Notes under the pieces: generated by a model
The model's database searches: none
What the model was told of the DNA's origin: nothing
What the model saw: only the letters and a program-made list of their open reading frames with translations
NCBI GenBank assembly: GCA_017473435.1
Contig: JAFULG010000029.1
Span: 1-53,298, forward strand
Reading direction: 5' to 3'
Length of the DNA: 53,298 nucleotides
Source of the DNA: Clostridia bacterium
GTDB lineage: Bacteria > Bacillota > Clostridia > Oscillospirales > Acutalibacteraceae
Program-made: the position numbers and the translations under genes
Part shown: piece after piece, positions 24,926 through 32,857 of the stretch
Position numbering within the stretch: position 1 is the first letter of the stretch
Layout: every line of letters starts with the position of its first letter

Positions 24926-26716
24926 TTAAATCACTACTATTTTTTCACCGTAGTCGTAATATGCTCCGCTTTCCGGCTCTGTGCTGAAATTAAAGTGAGG
25001 GCTTACAATTATCGGCTCCTCATTGAAAATAACCTGCTCTCTTATCTGATGAGCTATCGCAAGCCCCATCATCTGATCATCGTGTCCGCCTTCCGGAGCT
25101 TCAATCTTTCCCTTATCGTTACGGATAATCGTCAGAAGCTCCTCGAGAGTATCCCTGTCATTGATAGTGTCGCAATGCTCTCTGACAATCTCAACCAAAC
25201 GAGAAAGTATGGCAGGCCTTGTAAGCGTTGTAGTCTTGAAGCCGAACCTCTTCTCCGTCTTTCCCGTGTAAGTATCAAGCACCTCTCTTATGTACTGCTT
25301 CGGATATCCGAGCCTCTGCAGCTCCATAATGGGGAAGGTGTCAAAGTTAGCCTCAATGCCGATAAGTGCATCCTTGTAGTACTTGCCCAGACAGTACATC
25401 TGTTTTGTATATTGGTCGGCGTCAAACTGCTGTTTAAGTACCGCAACCTGATTGCCGCTTCTTGCATCGAGTACGTGACCTGTAAAAAAGTCACTTCCAT
25501 CCCCCGCAGTATCACCACCTATACAGTACTCGGTAAACACAGGCTGATTGGGCACATTGAAAATCTTAATGTACCCGTTTTTATCGTTCACCCATCGGAT
25601 GTTACTTATTTTCAGACCGTCGTAGTCATAAATGAAGTATCCTGTTTTCATAGGCTCAGGCACGTGCTCAAGCCTTACAAGTATTGTTTCCGTATCAAAA
25701 ATATTCTTACCCGAAAGCAAGAAAGCCTCTGACGGAGTACAGGGATACTCCTGCTTTATAAGGTCCTTATCGAGATATTTTTCGTATTTCTTGTAATACC
25801 AGTAAAGCTGTTCCGGTTCAAGCTTCTTTTCATCCGCAAGCCACTTCAAGCGGCGGTTTATCCAACTGTCCTTAGATGTGATGAACGCAAGAAAATCCGC
25901 CTTTTCCTCTTCAGAATAAAATTCAATTCTGTACTCCTTTGTCCTCCACCATTCGTAAAAGCAGTTAATGTGAACACCGCTGTCCCACATTTTCTGATAA
26001 TCGTTATAACCGTTTGCCGTGCTTTCGTAAATCTTGATGCAGTTACGGGTAAAAGCTTCTCCTAAAGCTGCCTGAATTGACGATATACCGTCCTTCCAGA
26101 ATGCACACTCAGAGCCGTGAAAAAAGTTAACTGTTCTCGATCTGCCGACGTCCTTTGTTGCCGTATCTACTGCCCAGGAACTGTTGATTCTCTCAAAGAG
26201 CAGCTGCTTACGGTTGTTGAACTTCTCTGTAGGTTTAAGTACCTCGGGGAGCTGTCCGTAGGGGAATTTTGCCTTGTTCTGAAATATTGCCTCGGCGTTG
26301 TCGCTCTTATCCGCAAGTGTATACCCCTGAAAATTTCGGTTGAGTATGCTGCAGGAGAGCTGATATGCCGTTACAAGCGTCGTAAAGCCCTGCTGACGTC
26401 CTTTCAGAACCAACAGAGAGATATCTGTTATCCTTCCCTCTTCAAAGTCCTTCTTGGCTTGATTTAAGGTGTTTATAAAATCACGCTGAACATCGTTGAA
26501 AAAGAAGGGCATTGTCCTTTGATTTTTGTCAACAACCACAAAAACAAGCTCAATCAGCTTTTCAGGATTGGCTCTTACTTCGTCAAGCAGCTCCCTGCTT
26601 TTCATCAGCTCATTACCGATGGCAGCCCTTAACTTCCTGTCAAAGTCAATACAATGCTTCTCTTCCCACTTTTCTCTCCTTTTTTCAATGAGAAAATCCG
26701 CTGTCGCACTGCTCAT
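24926..26716 (-). CDS. terL: Terminase large subunit
   Basis: A 596-aa packaging motor. The N-terminal ATPase has an adenine-binding Q region (FFFNDVQRDFINTLNQAKKD) and a Walker A-like KGRQQGFTT (about residues 105-113). A short acidic segment (FHGSECAFWKDG) follows where Walker B would be expected. The C-terminal RNase-H-fold nuclease shows IGGDTAGDGSDFFTGHVLD, IGIEANFDTFPIMELQ and the late GGHDDQMMGLAIAH acidic triplet. It cuts concatemeric DNA and translocates it into the prohead. The ATG overlaps the TerS stop (ATGA), so the two subunits are translationally coupled. Confidence 0.92.
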   Translation of the reverse strand: MSSATADFLIEKRREKWEEKHCIDFDRKLRAAIGNELMKSRELLDEVRANPEKLIELVFVVVDKNQRTMPFFFNDVQRDFINTLNQAKKDFEEGRITDISLLVLKGRQQGFTTLVTAYQLSCSILNRNFQGYTLADKSDNAEAIFQNKAKFPYGQLPEVLKPTEKFNNRKQLLFERINSSWAVDTATKDVGRSRTVNFFHGSECAFWKDGISSIQAALGEAFTRNCIKIYESTANGYNDYQKMWDSGVHINCFYEWWRTKEYRIEFYSEEEKADFLAFITSKDSWINRRLKWLADEKKLEPEQLYWYYKKYEKYLDKDLIKQEYPCTPSEAFLLSGKNIFDTETILVRLEHVPEPMKTGYFIYDYDGLKISNIRWVNDKNGYIKIFNVPNQPVFTEYCIGGDTAGDGSDFFTGHVLDARSGNQVAVLKQQFDADQYTKQMYCLGKYYKDALIGIEANFDTFPIMELQRLGYPKQYIREVLDTYTGKTEKRFGFKTTTLTRPAILSRLVEIVREHCDTINDRDTLEELLTIIRNDKGKIEAPEGGHDDQMMGLAIAHQIREQVIFNEEPIIVSPHFNFSTEPESGAYYDYGEKIVVI

Positions 26717-27123
26717 ATCAAATCTTCCAGCTTCGAATCAACTTCGATTTTCTGTTTCTCACTCCAGCCCTTGAAGTTGTTCGCAAGGCTGAATCTTGCA
26801 CCGGCAGCGCCCTCCTTATCAAAGAGCCTCTCCTCGGTGTAAGCCTCCACGCGCGCCTTCGCGCGTGTTATCGTGTCCATAAATTCTTCTTTTTCCTGAT
26901 AGTTGAGAAGGGTCTGACGACTGTTGAAACCTAACGCCAGGGCAAGGCCTGTAATGGTTAAAGGCTTAGCATCAACATACACGGGATTACCGTGCTTGTC
27001 TGTCATAACATTGCCCTCATCATCGGTCAGAATATGTCCCTTACAGCTCTCAAAATACTCTTCTATAAGCTTTTCAAGCTGTTTTTTGTTCTTAAATTTA
27101 GGCGGTCTGCCTCTTTCTGCCAT
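26713..27123 (-). CDS. terS: Terminase small subunit
   Basis: A 136-aa protein starting MAERGRPPKFKNKKQLEKLI. It has a basic N-terminus, a helix-turn-helix-like segment (LTITGLALALGFNSRQTLLN), a dimerisation helix (EEFMDTITRAKARVEAYTEE) and the FSLANNFKGWSEKQKIEV tail seen in many terminase small subunits. It recognises the packaging site and loads TerL. It is the first gene of the late operon, after a structured 200-bp gap that could contain its packaging site. Confidence 0.85.
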   Translation of the reverse strand: MAERGRPPKFKNKKQLEKLIEEYFESCKGHILTDDEGNVMTDKHGNPVYVDAKPLTITGLALALGFNSRQTLLNYQEKEEFMDTITRAKARVEAYTEERLFDKEGAAGARFSLANNFKGWSEKQKIEVDSKLEDLI

Positions 27124-27189
27124 CTGATTCAGCTCCTTCCTTCGTAACTATTTGCCCTGCAGGAGCTTAACGGACAGGGCGTAAATATT

Positions 27190-27300
27190 AACTCCTTAAT
27201 GCAGAAGCAGGAGATGACCCAATGCCCGGGGCCGTAGACTTCTGCACATCCCGCTCATAACAAGAAAAGCACCCGACCTCTCCGTCAGATGCTTTTCTCT
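27190..27300. other. Structured gap between early and late operons
   Basis: The 212-bp gap 27124-27335 has no convincing gene. It contains a 15-bp imperfect hairpin (27262-27299, both arms AAAAGCA-type) that could terminate leftward early transcripts, and a second stem (GCAGAAG 27201-27207 with CTTCTGC 27239-27245) enclosing a GC-rich loop. It lies directly upstream of terS, where a late promoter, pac/cos site or antitermination target would be expected. The assignment is inference. Confidence 0.45.
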
Positions 27301-27335
27301 ACAATATCATTTTATCATAAAAGTATTGCCCCGTT

Positions 27336-27743
27336 TTATCCCTTTTTCACTTTATCCAACAAAAAGAAGAACTTCCGTCTGTAAGTATAAAACATCCTTT
27401 GACCGCACGGCACAATCCCCAGCTGACTGTAGCCGATGCCCTCGGTGACATTCTTTTTCAGATACGCCAAAACGCCCACGTCGTCACCGCAGGCATTTTT
27501 AAGTGTATCGTCAATTATTTTCAGCTCTTCCCTTAATCTTGTCGCCCTCATAGCCTTCTGCTCCGTAGGCTTACCGGGCAAGCCACCATTAACAGCAACC
27601 TCAGCACTTACACACGAGGATGTGTAAATCTGACCGAGCTCTTCCTTTTTCTCCCGGTACTGCAAGCAGAACTCCTTAAGCTCACGATACCTGTGATTAC
27701 TTATCCCGTATTCATCTAAAAGCCTCAAGTTATATGACCTCAA
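27336..27743 (-). CDS. Putative late-gene transcription regulator
   Basis: A 135-aa basic protein starting at a TTG (27743), nine bases after GGAGG and overlapping the previous stop. It ends with YSQLGIVPCGQRMFYTYRRK then FFFLLDKVKKG, a signature seen in Clostridial prophage proteins located immediately before terS. The last gene before terminase in such genomes is usually an ArpU/RinA-like or sigma-region-4-like late activator. Position and the basic helical C-terminus support this; the DNA-binding domain is not proven. Confidence 0.5.
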   Translation of the reverse strand: MRSYNLRLLDEYGISNHRYRELKEFCLQYREKKEELGQIYTSSCVSAEVAVNGGLPGKPTEQKAMRATRLREELKIIDDTLKNACGDDVGVLAYLKKNVTEGIGYSQLGIVPCGQRMFYTYRRKFFFLLDKVKKG

Positions 27744-27982
27744 ATCTCAATAACCTCCATGAACTCAACCTCACAATAATACCCGAACCGCCGCCTCTGA
27801 CACAGCTCGCAGGTGCCCTTCTCACGCCCGGGCTTTATGTAGTTCACATCCTTCACCGTGCGAAAGCCCTTCTTCATGCTCTCCGCACAGGGCTTACAGA
27901 GTAACGGCTCGTCACCTTCCGTCTCTGAAAGGGAAGAGGGAACGCTTGCGGTGGAAGGGTCAACCGGCTTCTCCTTCCTCAC
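27740..27982 (-). CDS. Small zinc-ribbon-like protein
   Basis: An 80-aa protein from a GTG start overlapping the previous stop (GTGA). It has C-K-P-C early and C-E-L-C followed by RRFGYYCEVEFMEVIEI, so four to five cysteines in zinc-binding spacing. Similar short Cys4 proteins lie near the end of early operons in Clostridial prophages. Function unknown. Confidence 0.5.
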   Translation of the reverse strand: MRKEKPVDPSTASVPSSLSETEGDEPLLCKPCAESMKKGFRTVKDVNYIKPGREKGTCELCQRRRFGYYCEVEFMEVIEI

Positions 27983-28494
27983 TTCCTCACCCCCTCCAGC
28001 TTCTCACTCACAAGGCCTTCCTCATCCTGCAGGCATTGTCTTATGTCGGCCTCGCTGACGTATCCCGTGTTCACGCTTGCGGCAACCTCGTTGATGCCCT
28101 TAAGCACACGGTTGCATCTTTCCTGACTGAACTTGTACTGATGCATAAGCACATATATAAGCACCACCGTCAGTGCATCCTCTGCAGCATAAACACCGCC
28201 TACGTAGTCACTCTTGAACCAGGCGGGACGGTTGCGGTGCTCTGTGTCAAGCTCCACACCGTATTCAGCCTCGAGAAAGCTCATCACCTCGCCCAGGCTC
28301 CTCCTGCCCTCCTTAACGTCAAGGGCAACCTTGTTGAAGGAGGTGTGAATCTGCTTTATTCGAGTGTTGCTGTATCTGAGCTTGTCCGAGAGCACCGAGT
28401 CAAGGTAAAGAGAGAGCCGTGAAAGGGCAACGGTCATTCCCGTATCATAGAGCCGCTTTCTTTTCAGCTCCTTATTCACCGCCGCACATTTCAC
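27979..28494 (-). CDS. Early-operon protein, unknown
   Basis: A 171-aa, mostly helical protein from a GTG start with GTAGGTGA upstream. Recognisable pieces are RRSLGEVMSFLEAEYGVELD and a hydrophobic helix (ALTVVLIYVLMHQYKF), probably core rather than membrane. No family recognised. It lies between the 162-aa protein and the zinc-ribbon gene in the same transcript. Confidence 0.45.
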   Translation of the reverse strand: MKCAAVNKELKRKRLYDTGMTVALSRLSLYLDSVLSDKLRYSNTRIKQIHTSFNKVALDVKEGRRSLGEVMSFLEAEYGVELDTEHRNRPAWFKSDYVGGVYAAEDALTVVLIYVLMHQYKFSQERCNRVLKGINEVAASVNTGYVSEADIRQCLQDEEGLVSEKLEGVRK

Positions 28495-28547
28495 TTTGTA
28501 TCACCTACTTTCACGCCTTTTTGGTCTTCACTCACCTTTTTCACCTC

Positions 28548-29036
28548 TTACTCAACCTTTCTGAAGCGGGTGTCATACCACCCTGTTGCGGTCCTGAGCC
28601 AGCTTTCTTTATTTTTTTCTTCGGAAGAAAGCTCCAGACCTTCCGCCGCTTTATCAAACGCCGCATTAACGTCCTTCATCAGCTCGGCATCCTTCCTTTC
28701 GGGGCTCCTCCACTCCGCCACAAGGTCAGGCAGGTCACATATGTCAATGCTACCGTCCTTTGCCTTGTCAATCAGGAAGTGGGAAAAATCAGCAACAGCC
28801 TCATCGTGAGCATTTTCACAAGCTTCACGGTACGCCCTCATCGCCCCCTTGTTTATTGCAACAAGGTTTTCGAGGTTATTAATCTCTGCCTTTTGGCGGT
28901 TGATAAGGTCGAGGGCATTTGCAGTCAATTCTGTAAAACACTTAACTTTTTCCATTTCGCACAACGGACATTCAAGACATCTATTGTAGGGAGAACCGCA
29001 ACACTCCAAAGCCTTTATAATCTCGTTATCTGTCAT
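28548..29036 (-). CDS. Cys-rich N-terminus plus coiled coil, phage protein
   Basis: A 162-aa protein starting MTDNEIIKALECC. Five or six cysteines in the first 35 residues (ECCGSPYNRCLECPLCEMEK) form a small metal-binding knuckle, followed by ALDLINRQKAEINNLENLVA and more helices. This N-terminal design is very common in early-region proteins of Clostridial phages. The role is unknown. The start overlaps the preceding stop. Confidence 0.55.
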   Translation of the reverse strand: MTDNEIIKALECCGSPYNRCLECPLCEMEKVKCFTELTANALDLINRQKAEINNLENLVAINKGAMRAYREACENAHDEAVADFSHFLIDKAKDGSIDICDLPDLVAEWRSPERKDAELMKDVNAAFDKAAEGLELSSEEKNKESWLRTATGWYDTRFRKVE

Positions 29037-29224
29037 TTACCCTCACCGCCTTTACTCACACAAAGCTGAAACGCGTTAACCTGACCCTCAAGGAAGGCAA
29101 TCGTCCGTGACTGCTCAACAATCTGAAACCTTGCCTCATCGAGCTCATGCAGGAGCTTCTGCTGTTCTTCGTGCATCAGCTCCAAAGTCTTTTCATAATC
29201 GCAAACGGCTCTATCTTCACTCAC
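29033..29224 (-). CDS. 63-aa coiled-coil protein
   Basis: Read from a GTG overlapping the previous stop. Nearly all helix, with heptad-like spacing (LMHEEQQKLLHELDEARFQI). Possibly a protein-interaction adaptor. No family recognised. Confidence 0.45.
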   Translation of the reverse strand: MSEDRAVCDYEKTLELMHEEQQKLLHELDEARFQIVEQSRTIAFLEGQVNAFQLCVSKGGEGK

Positions 29225-29421
29225 TTCTCCTCACCTCCTTTATCCTCCTTAAACCACCAGCAGAAAAATCTGACAAGCAAATGCAGCACTGACCAACCGA
29301 AAACACCAATGGCAAGGAGCATAATAACAACCGCCTTTAGGCTTATGGGTACCGAAGCGGCAACAACCATGACGGCGAAAGCAACAACAGCTACAACGAT
29401 TAAAATAAGAGTCTTAACCAT
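29221..29421 (-). CDS. Two-span small membrane protein
   Basis: A 66-aa protein with two hydrophobic helices (MVKTLILIVVAVVAFAVMVV and LKAVVIMLLAIGVFGW), ending in a charged tail. Its start overlaps the end of the Lar-like gene. A superinfection-exclusion role is possible for an early-region membrane protein, but nothing specific is visible. Confidence 0.45.
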   Translation of the reverse strand: MVKTLILIVVAVVAFAVMVVAASVPISLKAVVIMLLAIGVFGWSVLHLLVRFFCWWFKEDKGGEEK

Positions 29422-29719
29422 CCCCGCTCACCTCATTACTGTAGCTTCCCGTTTTTTCACAGTCAGACTCTGCCGGGGCGTGCCTCCTGTTCCACAACTC
29501 GGTGGCAATCTTCTCGGCTTGCTCTTCGGTGTAACGTGTACTTTCATCAGGCTTACCCTTGCTGTTCATACAAGGGGTGTTTATAAAAATCAGCTTTGTC
29601 CTCAGACCGCACTCTTTACACACAACAGCTCTTGCCTTTAATATATATACGCTGGTGTGCTTCATTTCCGCCTCACCGTCGCAACAAGGACAACGCTTGA
29701 GGTCAATACTTTCACTCAT
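29414..29719 (-). CDS. Lar-like restriction alleviation protein
   Basis: A 101-aa protein starting at the ATG 29719 behind GGAGGATGAGG; the longer frame upstream overlaps another gene. It has LKRCPCCDGEAEMKHTS, then VVCKECGLRTKLIF and the ending ATELWNRRHA, the Cys4 pattern and W-N-R-R finish of Lar-family proteins. Rac-prophage Lar is known to reduce type I restriction of unmodified DNA by modulating the host restriction-modification enzyme. Many phage members are only inferred to share this. It overlaps the 53-aa Cys protein by eight bases. Confidence 0.7.
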   Translation of the reverse strand: MSESIDLKRCPCCDGEAEMKHTSVYILKARAVVCKECGLRTKLIFINTPCMNSKGKPDESTRYTEEQAEKIATELWNRRHAPAESDCEKTGSYSNEVSGDG

Positions 29720-29873
29720 CGCCCTCATCCTCCTTCTTTGGGAAATCCTCGCAAGCAATTTCACCGTGCCAAGTTTCCTGCCTTTCTTTACTGCAGGAGC
29801 CAAAGCAGGCAAGCTCACTTTCAAAAAGTGCACAGTCGCCGCAGTAATTTGGCTCGTTTATATATCCTGCCAT
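29712..29873 (-). CDS. 53-aa cysteine-cluster protein
   Basis: A small frame, MAGYINEPNYCGDCALFESE continuing to KKEDEGDE, begins at 29873 with AAAGGAG eight bases upstream, six bases after the VRR-NUC stop. It has five cysteines (C-G-D-C, then C, C and C), typical of a small zinc protein. Its end overlaps the Lar-like start, so the two are translationally coupled. Too short for usual gene callers, but the signals are strong. Function unknown. Confidence 0.6.
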   Translation of the reverse strand: MAGYINEPNYCGDCALFESELACFGSCSKERQETWHGEIACEDFPKKEDEGDE

Positions 29874-29878
29874 TATTT

Positions 29879-30406
29879 TTACTCCTTTTCCTCAAGATAA
29901 TTTTCAATAACCTTTGCCGCCTCTTCCCAGCCGTAGCACCTTACAGCCTTGTTCCCGTACTTCCCGAGAAGCTGTAACCACGTTTTCTGTGCCTGTGAGG
30001 TAGTGCTGTCCTTCCTTCTCTTAAGCTCAATATAAAGGGAGTGATACTTACCTCTTGCCACAGGCAAATGTATGTCAGGAATGCCTCTTTTCATTCCTTC
30101 CTTTTTCATTTTGCGACCCGTCGCCTTACTGCGCTTGCCCTCATTGGGTATGTGATAAAGAAGAGTCAGCTCGGGATACCTGAAGCAGAGCCTGTCCGCC
30201 CACTCAAAGAGAGCCTGCTGCTCCTCCGACTCCGTAGGAACGGGTAGCTCCTTTTCACTCTTGCTCTTGTTGAGAGCCTTCGGACATAGTATCGTCCCTT
30301 CGAGAGATTCTGTTATGTCTTTAACGGTAGGATTTCTCATATGGCTTACGTGATAACTGCACATCAGCTCGGGGCAGTCTGACTTGTTGCAGTAGACCTT
30401 ACTCAT
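29879..30406 (-). CDS. VRR-NUC domain nuclease
   Basis: A 175-aa protein from the ATG at 30406 that overlaps the end of ssb. Four cysteines near the N-terminus (YCNKSDCPELMCSYH) may bind metal. The VRR-NUC core follows with ESEEQQALFEWADRL, YHIPNEGKRS, then GIPDIHLPVARGKYHSLYIE and LKRR, giving the D...ExK catalytic pattern, and ending CYGWEEAAKVIENYL. VRR-NUC proteins are Holliday-junction or flap nucleases in phage replication and recombination modules. The position next to SSB and Rep agrees. Confidence 0.82.
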   Translation of the reverse strand: MSKVYCNKSDCPELMCSYHVSHMRNPTVKDITESLEGTILCPKALNKSKSEKELPVPTESEEQQALFEWADRLCFRYPELTLLYHIPNEGKRSKATGRKMKKEGMKRGIPDIHLPVARGKYHSLYIELKRRKDSTTSQAQKTWLQLLGKYGNKAVRCYGWEEAAKVIENYLEEKE

Positions 30407-30842
30407 AGTCCTCATCCCCCACAATCTCATCAAAATCACCGGGCACGGCCGTTGAGTAATAACCTGTATCCGCTTCCTTGCCTCGCCTTTCGGGAGAGGT
30501 GTCACGAGGTGACGGAGAGGGCTGACCTTCTATCTTCTTCCCCTCACAAAAGCTCACCTCAACCGCAACAATCTCAAAGGTGTTTCTCTTTACTCCTTTG
30601 CCGTCCGTATAAGAGCCTGTCTGAATCCTGCCCTGCACCGCAATCATCGAGCCCTTGCGAAAATACTTCTCCACAAAATTTGCCGCACCGCCGAAGCAGA
30701 TAACCGGGATAAAATCTGCCACACGGTCGCCGCCGTTACGCTCAACCGCCATACGAAAGCGGCATATCTCCTTGCCTGATGTGGCAACTCTCAGCTCGGG
30801 GTCAGCCGTAAGCCTTCCTATTATCGTTGCACTGTTCAGCAT
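30399..30842 (-). CDS. ssb: Single-stranded DNA-binding protein
   Basis: A 147-aa OB-fold protein: MLNSATIIGRLTADPELRVA, then the V-C-F-G-G-A-A-type strand and GSMIAVQGRIQTGSYTDGKG. The C-terminus is a Pro/Ser linker and an acidic tail ending DFDEIVGDEDYE, lacking the usual DDDIPF tip. That suggests altered contact with host replisome partners. It overlaps both flanking genes. Confidence 0.92.
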   Translation of the reverse strand: MLNSATIIGRLTADPELRVATSGKEICRFRMAVERNGGDRVADFIPVICFGGAANFVEKYFRKGSMIAVQGRIQTGSYTDGKGVKRNTFEIVAVEVSFCEGKKIEGQPSPSPRDTSPERRGKEADTGYYSTAVPGDFDEIVGDEDYE

Positions 30843-31054
30843 TTTTCCTGATCCTTCCTTTCGGGAAGCTGTATTCCGGGAACTCGCATAAGCAAAAGCG
30901 TATCTCCTGACTTGCGGACCATAAGAGCCCCCCAGGCACTCATACCGTTTCTTTTTACTGCAAGCATCATGCCTCTTGCTGTGCTTTGGTCATAATATTG
31001 TTCAATTTCCTTGCGAATTTCTTCTTCGCTTTCGCTTGTTTTCATCAAAAGCAT
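30836..31054 (-). CDS. 72-aa early protein, unknown
   Basis: Starts MLLMKTSESEEEIRKEIEQY behind GGAGG. An acidic helix leads into a small beta hairpin (SGDTLLLMRVPGIQLP). The stop overlaps the ssb start, so it is translationally coupled to SSB. No family recognised. Confidence 0.45.
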   Translation of the reverse strand: MLLMKTSESEEEIRKEIEQYYDQSTARGMMLAVKRNGMSAWGALMVRKSGDTLLLMRVPGIQLPERKDQEKC

Positions 31055-31056
31055 AT

Positions 31057-31548
31057 TTAAACCTCCATAATTATTTTTCTGATAATTTCAATATTTTCGG
31101 GAGTGTTTTCCAGGCTACCGCAAGACCACATCTTCACACCGATATTTTTGAACATCTTCTCTGCCGACTGCGGAGGAATAACCCGCGGAAGCAGCTCAAA
31201 GAAAAGTGTTTTGTAAATTTCCTTGAGGGTAAGCTCCTGAGTATTCAGCTTTGCCTCTGCCTGACTTGCCCTCATCCGTCTTTTATGGTCCTCCTGATAT
31301 ATTCTCGCCTGAAGAACGGTACCTCTGTACTCAGTTAAATAAGCGTTTTTGTATTCACTGCCTTTTTCAAAAAGATCATCTTTCGTAACATTTTTTAAAA
31401 TCTTATGCCCGACAAACAACCTTTTCAAATCCTCATAGCAATTCACATCACATCTGTAAATCAAATCCTCCGGCAAAGGTTCATTATGACGTGCGGCATC
31501 TCTTATACGCTCAAACCTTGCAACTATTTCTTCGTATTCTTTTGTCAT
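31057..31548 (-). CDS. 163-aa early protein next to Rep, unknown
   Basis: A helical, charged protein (MTKEYEEIVARFERIRDAAR at the start; LKEIYKTLFFELLPRVIPP in the middle). It begins two bases after the Rep stop, so it could be a replication accessory such as a primase or loader partner. No Walker or zinc motif is visible. Function not assigned. Confidence 0.45.
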   Translation of the reverse strand: MTKEYEEIVARFERIRDAARHNEPLPEDLIYRCDVNCYEDLKRLFVGHKILKNVTKDDLFEKGSEYKNAYLTEYRGTVLQARIYQEDHKRRMRASQAEAKLNTQELTLKEIYKTLFFELLPRVIPPQSAEKMFKNIGVKMWSCGSLENTPENIEIIRKIIMEV

Positions 31549-31550
31549 AT

Positions 31551-32288
31551 CTATTCCAGCCTTATCATCGAATATTTGAAGAAGCAGTACCCGAAGGCAT
31601 CCACTCCCTCCCGTATTGTGTCAACGTCAACAATGTAACCGGGCAATGGCTTCACCCACCGTCTGTAGGTGTTTGCCCTCTTGACAATTTTCCTTGTTAT
31701 CCTCGGCTCAATCATATTTCTTGAACAGCTGTACCTCTTGCCCATAAGCCTGCCGACTGTTCTGAAGGTCTTATCCGAGTACTTCATAAGATAGCTTGCA
31801 AGCAATCTGTAGTCACCGTGCTCATCAAGCGGAGTGCAGGTTACACGGCCGTGCTCCCAACACCTGCGGCACTCTGCAAGGCTTATCTCGTTCATAACAA
31901 TATGAACATGTCTTGACCCCCTCTCACCGATTTCAAACACATACACATACTTGAATTCAAGCTTAGCTCTACTGAACACCGCCCTCATCCTGCGAAGGAA
32001 GACATCCTTATCGTGCTTCATCTGCTCGGGAGTGCGGTACGGGTCACCGGGCTTTCTCTTGTAGTTGAGTACAAGATGATAGTCACCCTCCCTGAAGTTG
32101 GTGTTGAGGATCCAACGAAGCTTGTCCTCCGCATTCCTGCGGTTGACCTCTTCCATCTGCCAGGAGGTTTCCTTTGACTTGGGAGCACGCGGGGCTCTCT
32201 CCACGCTCTTGTCCCGAGCCTTGTAGCAATGGTAGTATTTCTTCTCGATCGTCGCACCTGCAACAACCGTCATTTCAACGTACGCCAC
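31551..32288 (-). CDS. HUH endonuclease Rep-like protein (Rep ORF2/G2P type)
   Basis: A 245-aa protein from a GTG at 32288 with GAGGAGG upstream. FREGDYHLVLNYKRKPGDP forms the first strand, YVYVFEIGERGSRHVHIVMN carries the HUH pair H127 and H129, and YRLLASYLMKYSDK supplies candidate catalytic tyrosines (Y166, Y170). This is the layout of rolling-circle replication initiators, which nick one strand and stay covalently linked through tyrosine. Homologous Rep_ORF2-type proteins occur in Bacillota prophages and plasmids. With ssb and VRR-NUC it forms the replication module; no helicase or primase is visible. The 229-bp leader upstream carries opposite-strand signals. Confidence 0.75.
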   Translation of the reverse strand: MAYVEMTVVAGATIEKKYYHCYKARDKSVERAPRAPKSKETSWQMEEVNRRNAEDKLRWILNTNFREGDYHLVLNYKRKPGDPYRTPEQMKHDKDVFLRRMRAVFSRAKLEFKYVYVFEIGERGSRHVHIVMNEISLAECRRCWEHGRVTCTPLDEHGDYRLLASYLMKYSDKTFRTVGRLMGKRYSCSRNMIEPRITRKIVKRANTYRRWVKPLPGYIVDVDTIREGVDAFGYCFFKYSMIRLE

Positions 32289-32404
32289 ACCTTACCTCCT
32301 CACCGTGAATATGTTCTAAACTTAATATTGTTAAGAGCCGTTTCAAGAGGACTTTCACCTCTTCATTTTTTAATGCTTATTTGTAAATTTAAATACCTTC
32401 CGCG

Positions 32405-32430
32405 TAGGGGAGCCCCCCGTGTGGGCTCCC
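32405..32430. other. Hairpin in the rep leader
   Basis: GGGAGCCC pairs with GGGCTCCC around a short loop (32407-32430). It sits in the non-coding leader between the 105-aa gene and rep, with no T-run on either side, so it is more a structural or translational element than a terminator. It lies in the same leader as the antisense promoter. Confidence 0.5.
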
Positions 32431-32445
32431 TCACTCAAGCCGCAG

Positions 32446-32475
32446 TTGACTTTGTGCCACGGAAAGTGCTATAAT
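32446..32475 (+). promoter_or_regulatory. Antisense promoter within the early operon
   Basis: TTGACT (32446-32451) and TATAAT (32470-32475) with 18-bp spacing, reading rightward against the leftward early genes. This close match to a sigma-70 promoter has no plus-strand gene behind it. Confidence 0.55.
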
Positions 32476-32481
32476 ATATGT

Positions 32482-32550
32482 AGGTTATTTACCTTACCGC
32501 CTTCGGGCTTCCTCACATCAGTTGCCGCTGCTGTGGGGGTTTTCTTTTTC
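32482..32550 (+). ncRNA. Candidate antisense RNA upstream of rep
   Basis: Starting about seven bases after the TATAAT box, a roughly 70-base transcript would end at a hairpin (CACA-CAG at 32514-32521 with CTG-TGTG at 32528-32535) followed by a GGGGTTTTCTTTTT run. It overlaps the 3' end of the 105-aa gene and the rep leader on the opposite strand. Antisense RNAs controlling Rep synthesis are known in rolling-circle plasmids; here the function is inferred from promoter, size and position only. Confidence 0.4.
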
Positions 32551-32835
32551 TACGGTGCTTTCAAACTGCTCAATGAAGGTTTCAAGCCCTGCTATTGACA
32601 TTGCAAAGTAGTTGGTCATACTCTCAAGCTGTTCGTCGGTAAAATTTTTGTTCATAACTGTACTTGTTGCGATTTCGGTTAACCTGTGTGCAAATTTCTT
32701 CGACAATTTGACAAGCTTAACTTCAACCGCCATTCTCGGACTTTTTGACGCCAGTATGTCGAGCATCATATCAATTGCCGCATCCTGCACCTCGGATTCT
32801 CTTTTTTTCTCTTCGATATCAAAAAATATACCCAT
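32518..32835 (-). CDS. 105-aa early protein, unknown
   Basis: An all-helical protein starting MGIFFDIEEKKRESEVQDAA, with DEQLESMTNYFAMSIAGLET later. Small, acidic at both ends. It is the last gene before the long rep leader, and its 3' end overlaps the candidate antisense RNA. No family recognised. Confidence 0.45.
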   Translation of the reverse strand: MGIFFDIEEKKRESEVQDAAIDMMLDILASKSPRMAVEVKLVKLSKKFAHRLTEIATSTVMNKNFTDEQLESMTNYFAMSIAGLETFIEQFESTVEKENPHSSGN

Positions 32836-32857
32836 TGTTGTACCTTCTTTTCATTAT

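Noticed and set aside
32340-32520. CRISPR-like or repeat array in the rep leader
   Set aside because: Only single inverted repeats occur; there are no regularly spaced direct repeats here or elsewhere in the window.
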